DNA of 64,000 nucleotides from Brasenia schreberi (lineage: Eukaryota > Streptophyta > Magnoliopsida > Nymphaeales > Cabombaceae). Of the stretch, positions 61,235 through 64,000 are shown piece by piece (within the stretch, counting starts at the first letter, position 1; every line of letters begins with the position of its first letter). Where the stretch lies: contig JAYKKT010000090.1 of NCBI GenBank assembly GCA_036023115.1, forward strand, positions 28,851,501-28,915,500, written 5' to 3'. The notes under the pieces are model-generated. The model saw nothing but the letters and a program-made list of their open reading frames with translations. It was not told the DNA's origin and made no database searches. Position numbers and translations under genes: made by a program.

Positions 61235-64000
61235 ATGGGTTATATGACAACTTATATGGATCTGCGAGAGTTATTTTCCCAGGTATCCGAAGCTGCCACC
61301 ACATCTGACAAGATTCGTATTTCTTCTCTAAAGATATTGTGCATACTCATTATTTCTTATCTGTGTTTGATGATGTCTGTCATTTGTTTACTTTAGTATG
61401 TTTTTGTGAAGTGGTTGCTGTTAAACCATGCAATATCTTGTTCTTCATTTGTAAGGCATAAACTAGGCAAAGTTGCAGCTTGCAATTATTCTTACAGTAA
61501 CCAAGATAGTTCCTCTTCTTCCTTATCTAGTGATAACTTTTACATACATATTTCAAGTAAAAAGTTAACATCAATTGGTTCATTTTAATCTCTTTACGTC
61601 AGTTACTAAATATCAGCTTTGTTTTTTAGATCTTCACAAACAAAATGTGAAGAAGTCCCTATTTTTCCTATTTTAAAATGAATTTGATAAAATAACGTAA
61701 AAATTTAATTTGCACACACTTCTTGTTTTCTTCTTACTCGCAAACAAAATGTGAAGAAATCACCTTTTCTCATTATAAACATGAAATTCATGAAGTTTGA
61801 TGTCATTTTCTGCCCATTGGATGTAATGATATTAATAAATGCCAATGCAATCTCACAAGTAGGCTGAGACGTTTATGGTATTAGGTAGCAGCTTAAACTG
61901 AAAATTTCTTTTCTCTTTGATATAGTACTATGGGTTCTTGCTTGCCATGTACCTGCACGGAAATAGATGCAAAGTCATAAAGCTTGAACAGTGCTCACCA
62001 TTAATCTACACTATTATATCCCTCTTCTTCGTGGCACTAAAATCTCATTTATACTTCAGAATCACATTTATCATCATTCTTGGAACTTAGATGCATGTTT
62101 CAGGAAATATAGTGCAATTTTTGTTGTTTTACTTTACCTGGGCTTTGCTGATACTTTGATGGGATAAAAAATCTTCAAAGTCTATCAGTATTTTTTTTAT
62201 TGTGGAGATAAGATTCGTGAGTGTCCTCTATATATGGTATGTTGATGCTATGATCTCAATAAAAATCTTTTTTTTCTAAATCTTCTTGAGCTTTTGATTG
62301 CTGGTATGATTTTCTTAGTCATCAGAGAAGACACAGAGGTTCATATGGTTGTTTCGGGTCCCCATATATGATTTTTTTTAATTTCTTCATACTTCAACAA
62401 CACTATGGCCAGAATCAAACCAAAACTTGGTTGTCATCTTCTGCAATCAAGCTTTGTCTGGAACGTTGTCTGTGATTCGCAATCCTTTTAACCACAATGA
62501 AATCTGCTCCTGGCACTGCTATGTGTCATAATTGTTTTATGTGACTAAAGTATTTTTTGGACCCTGTTGGTCCATAGAAGTATGGCTTGAGTAAGGAAGT
62601 GAAGAAAGGTATCAGGTTTTGTGGTGAACTGTGGGCGTAGGGAGACTTGTCCATTTCTATGATTTGCTCTTCTATGATAGGACTCTCATATTGGTAATGA
62701 GATAACTCCAACACTTAGAACCGGATATGACAACTACAGTTGTAATATTGATTAGGGTTCCTCGCTGAGTGTCAGTCTTAGCCTTTTGATATATTGAATT
62801 TATTGCTCTTCCTCTTCCTATGGTTATAGTTCTAAAAGCTGATCAGCGTAAATCTCTCTCTGTGTGGTTTCATGGTATTATGGTTTTCTCTTGCATGTTT
62901 ATTCTGTAACGGTACCGTAGAGATAATAGGCTTGCTTTGATGTTGCTTCTGCTCTTGGCATGTCTTGACATGTAACTTGTACATCTGAATACGGGTAACA
63001 GGTCGATGATCGGTTGCTTAAGGCTGCTGCACTTGAACATCCCAATAATATTGACTTTGCTATAGATTTTATTGTCACTGAGGTTCTTCCAGATGCTCCA
63101 TCAGACAATAGTGATGCAAGAGCTGTAGGAACAAGATGCTTTTCAACTGGAGGCACGTCACATTGTCATGATTGATGACTATAGATTAGCTTGCAACTTT
63201 TGCAATTTAAACAATTCATTCTAACTTTTTGAATTTGTGATAGATTTTACTGTCCCTGAGGTACTTCAATATGCTCCACCAGTCAACGGTGATGCAAGTG
63301 GTGCAGGAACAGGACACTTTTCAAGTGGAGGTATGTTGAATTGTCATGGTTAGCAAATATAGATTATTTTGCAATTTTCTTGATTGATATTATACTTAAC
63401 AATTCATTCTAACTTATTGAAATTTTACACATGCGTTGGACTTTGCAACTAGTGCTAGGCTGTTTGAGCTGGCTACAAAATGGGTTATGATTATAATTTT
63501 GTTCAGACTCAGAAAATGCAGGGTCTCAATTTAGACTTGAAGATGATGAGGATTTTCCCAGTTTATCACGTGCTTCAATGTTCCACAGTGTCTCCATTGA
63601 ATCAGTTGAACAATCTCCAACAAATTCGAGATTGATTTCTGGTGCTGATAATGGTTCTGGACTTCAGAGATTTGACACAGGCGTGACTAAAGTAGTTTCT
63701 ATTGAGGATATAAAGTATCCTTGGGAACATGATCAACATCATATGCAAACGGCTGACAGTTTCAGTGTAGTGGCAGCTCTGCCATTGTGGGTGGTTGATG
63801 CGTTGGAGTCTCATGTTCCTTTCCCAGAGGATAGAAGCACCAGTAACATTGAAAACCAATACCCTTTGAACAATTTAGATGGTTCTGAAGATTTGGCTTT
63901 TGACGGAAATTTGTTGACGACATCTTCTGAAGAGTTTCTCTCTGCAAATGCAATTAGTCAAACTAACCAAAATTTCAACGTTGATCTCCTTGAGGAATTG
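61235..64000 (+). CDS. CUE-like ubiquitin-binding domain protein, 5' part (cut by window end)
   Basis: Coding exons: 61235-61282, 63002-63152, 63244-63330, and 63507 onward, open at the window end. The N-terminus MGYMTTYMDLRELFSQ joins VDDRLLKAAALEHPNNIDFA and IVTEVLP, resembling plant CUE-domain proteins that begin with a short M-G-aromatic leader, a helix ending LFPQVD and a DAAVE...EVLP helix. CUE domains bind ubiquitin. The rest is acidic and Ser-rich with no known domain (EDDEDFPSLSRASMF; DIKYPWEHDQHH). Exon 3 is a duplicate of the 3' part of exon 2, in frame (87 nt, phase 1 to 1). Exon 2 would use a GC donor (gcacgt), whereas exon 3 uses GT. Identification of the domain is by motif only. 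Confidence 0.72.
63060..63425 (+). repeat. Tandem duplication spanning an exon end and its intron
   Basis: Two copies, about 63060-63237 and 63238-63425, offset by 178 bp at the exon and 188 bp in the intron. Shared words include gattttattgtcactgagg/attttactgtccctgagg, gatgcaag, ttttcaa-tggagg and aacaattcattctaactt. The encoded 30-residue segments agree at 17 positions. Confidence 0.88.

Overview
This window is nuclear DNA of a flowering plant. The evidence is five recognisable plant protein families, four of them split by GT-AG introns, surrounded by AT-rich DNA dense in LTR and non-LTR retrotransposon remains, MITEs and (CT)n/(TA)n microsatellites. The species cannot be fixed from the sequence alone; nothing here is bacterial, viral or organellar.

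Layout. 1-3.5 kb: repeat-rich intergenic DNA. 3556-4089 (+): an intact single-exon secreted eight-cysteine (LTP/2S-albumin-like) protein with a large His-rich insertion. 4.1-10.1 kb: intergenic, with SINE-like and tandem repeats. 10346-11296 (+): an adenylate isopentenyltransferase (cytokinin synthesis) pseudogene with frameshifts and a nonsense codon. 11.3-18.6 kb: repeats, including two RTE-LINE tags with clear target-site duplications (TSDs). 18779-30269 (+): a complete nine-exon DUF1749-type alpha/beta hydrolase (330 aa as joined), whose 6.1-kb intron 5 is full of retroelement debris. 31517-44071 (-): ten-exon queuine tRNA-ribosyltransferase accessory subunit 2 (QTRT2). Its 9.2-kb intron 4 holds a Copia element (34353-42340) with a 184-bp RTE-derived element in its left edge and a 3.2-kb RTE LINE in its gag; the QTRT2 frame is off by one base at the far side of this intron. 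47262-54426 (+): a complete 13-exon CNNM/DUF21-CBS membrane protein (515 aa), whose introns carry an RTE fragment and a 5S-rRNA-derived sequence framed by RTE-like ends. 61235-64000 (+): the 5' part of a CUE-like ubiquitin-binding protein, cut by the window edge, with a tandemly duplicated exon.

The protein genes look like unrelated housekeeping or regulatory loci, not a pathway cluster. The hydrolase and QTRT2 converge (3' ends about 1.25 kb apart); QTRT2 and the CNNM gene diverge from a 3.2-kb interval. The unifying theme is one RTE-clade LINE family: copies range from a near full-length 3.2-kb element to 64-80 bp 3' tags, plus short elements that join the LINE 5' module directly to its 3' tail, and one composite that seems to carry a 5S rRNA-derived body between those modules. 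Several insertions have readable TSDs, so their relative order can be reconstructed.

Exon borders were placed by hand from splice signals, reading-frame phase and family knowledge; no alignment or transcript data were available.
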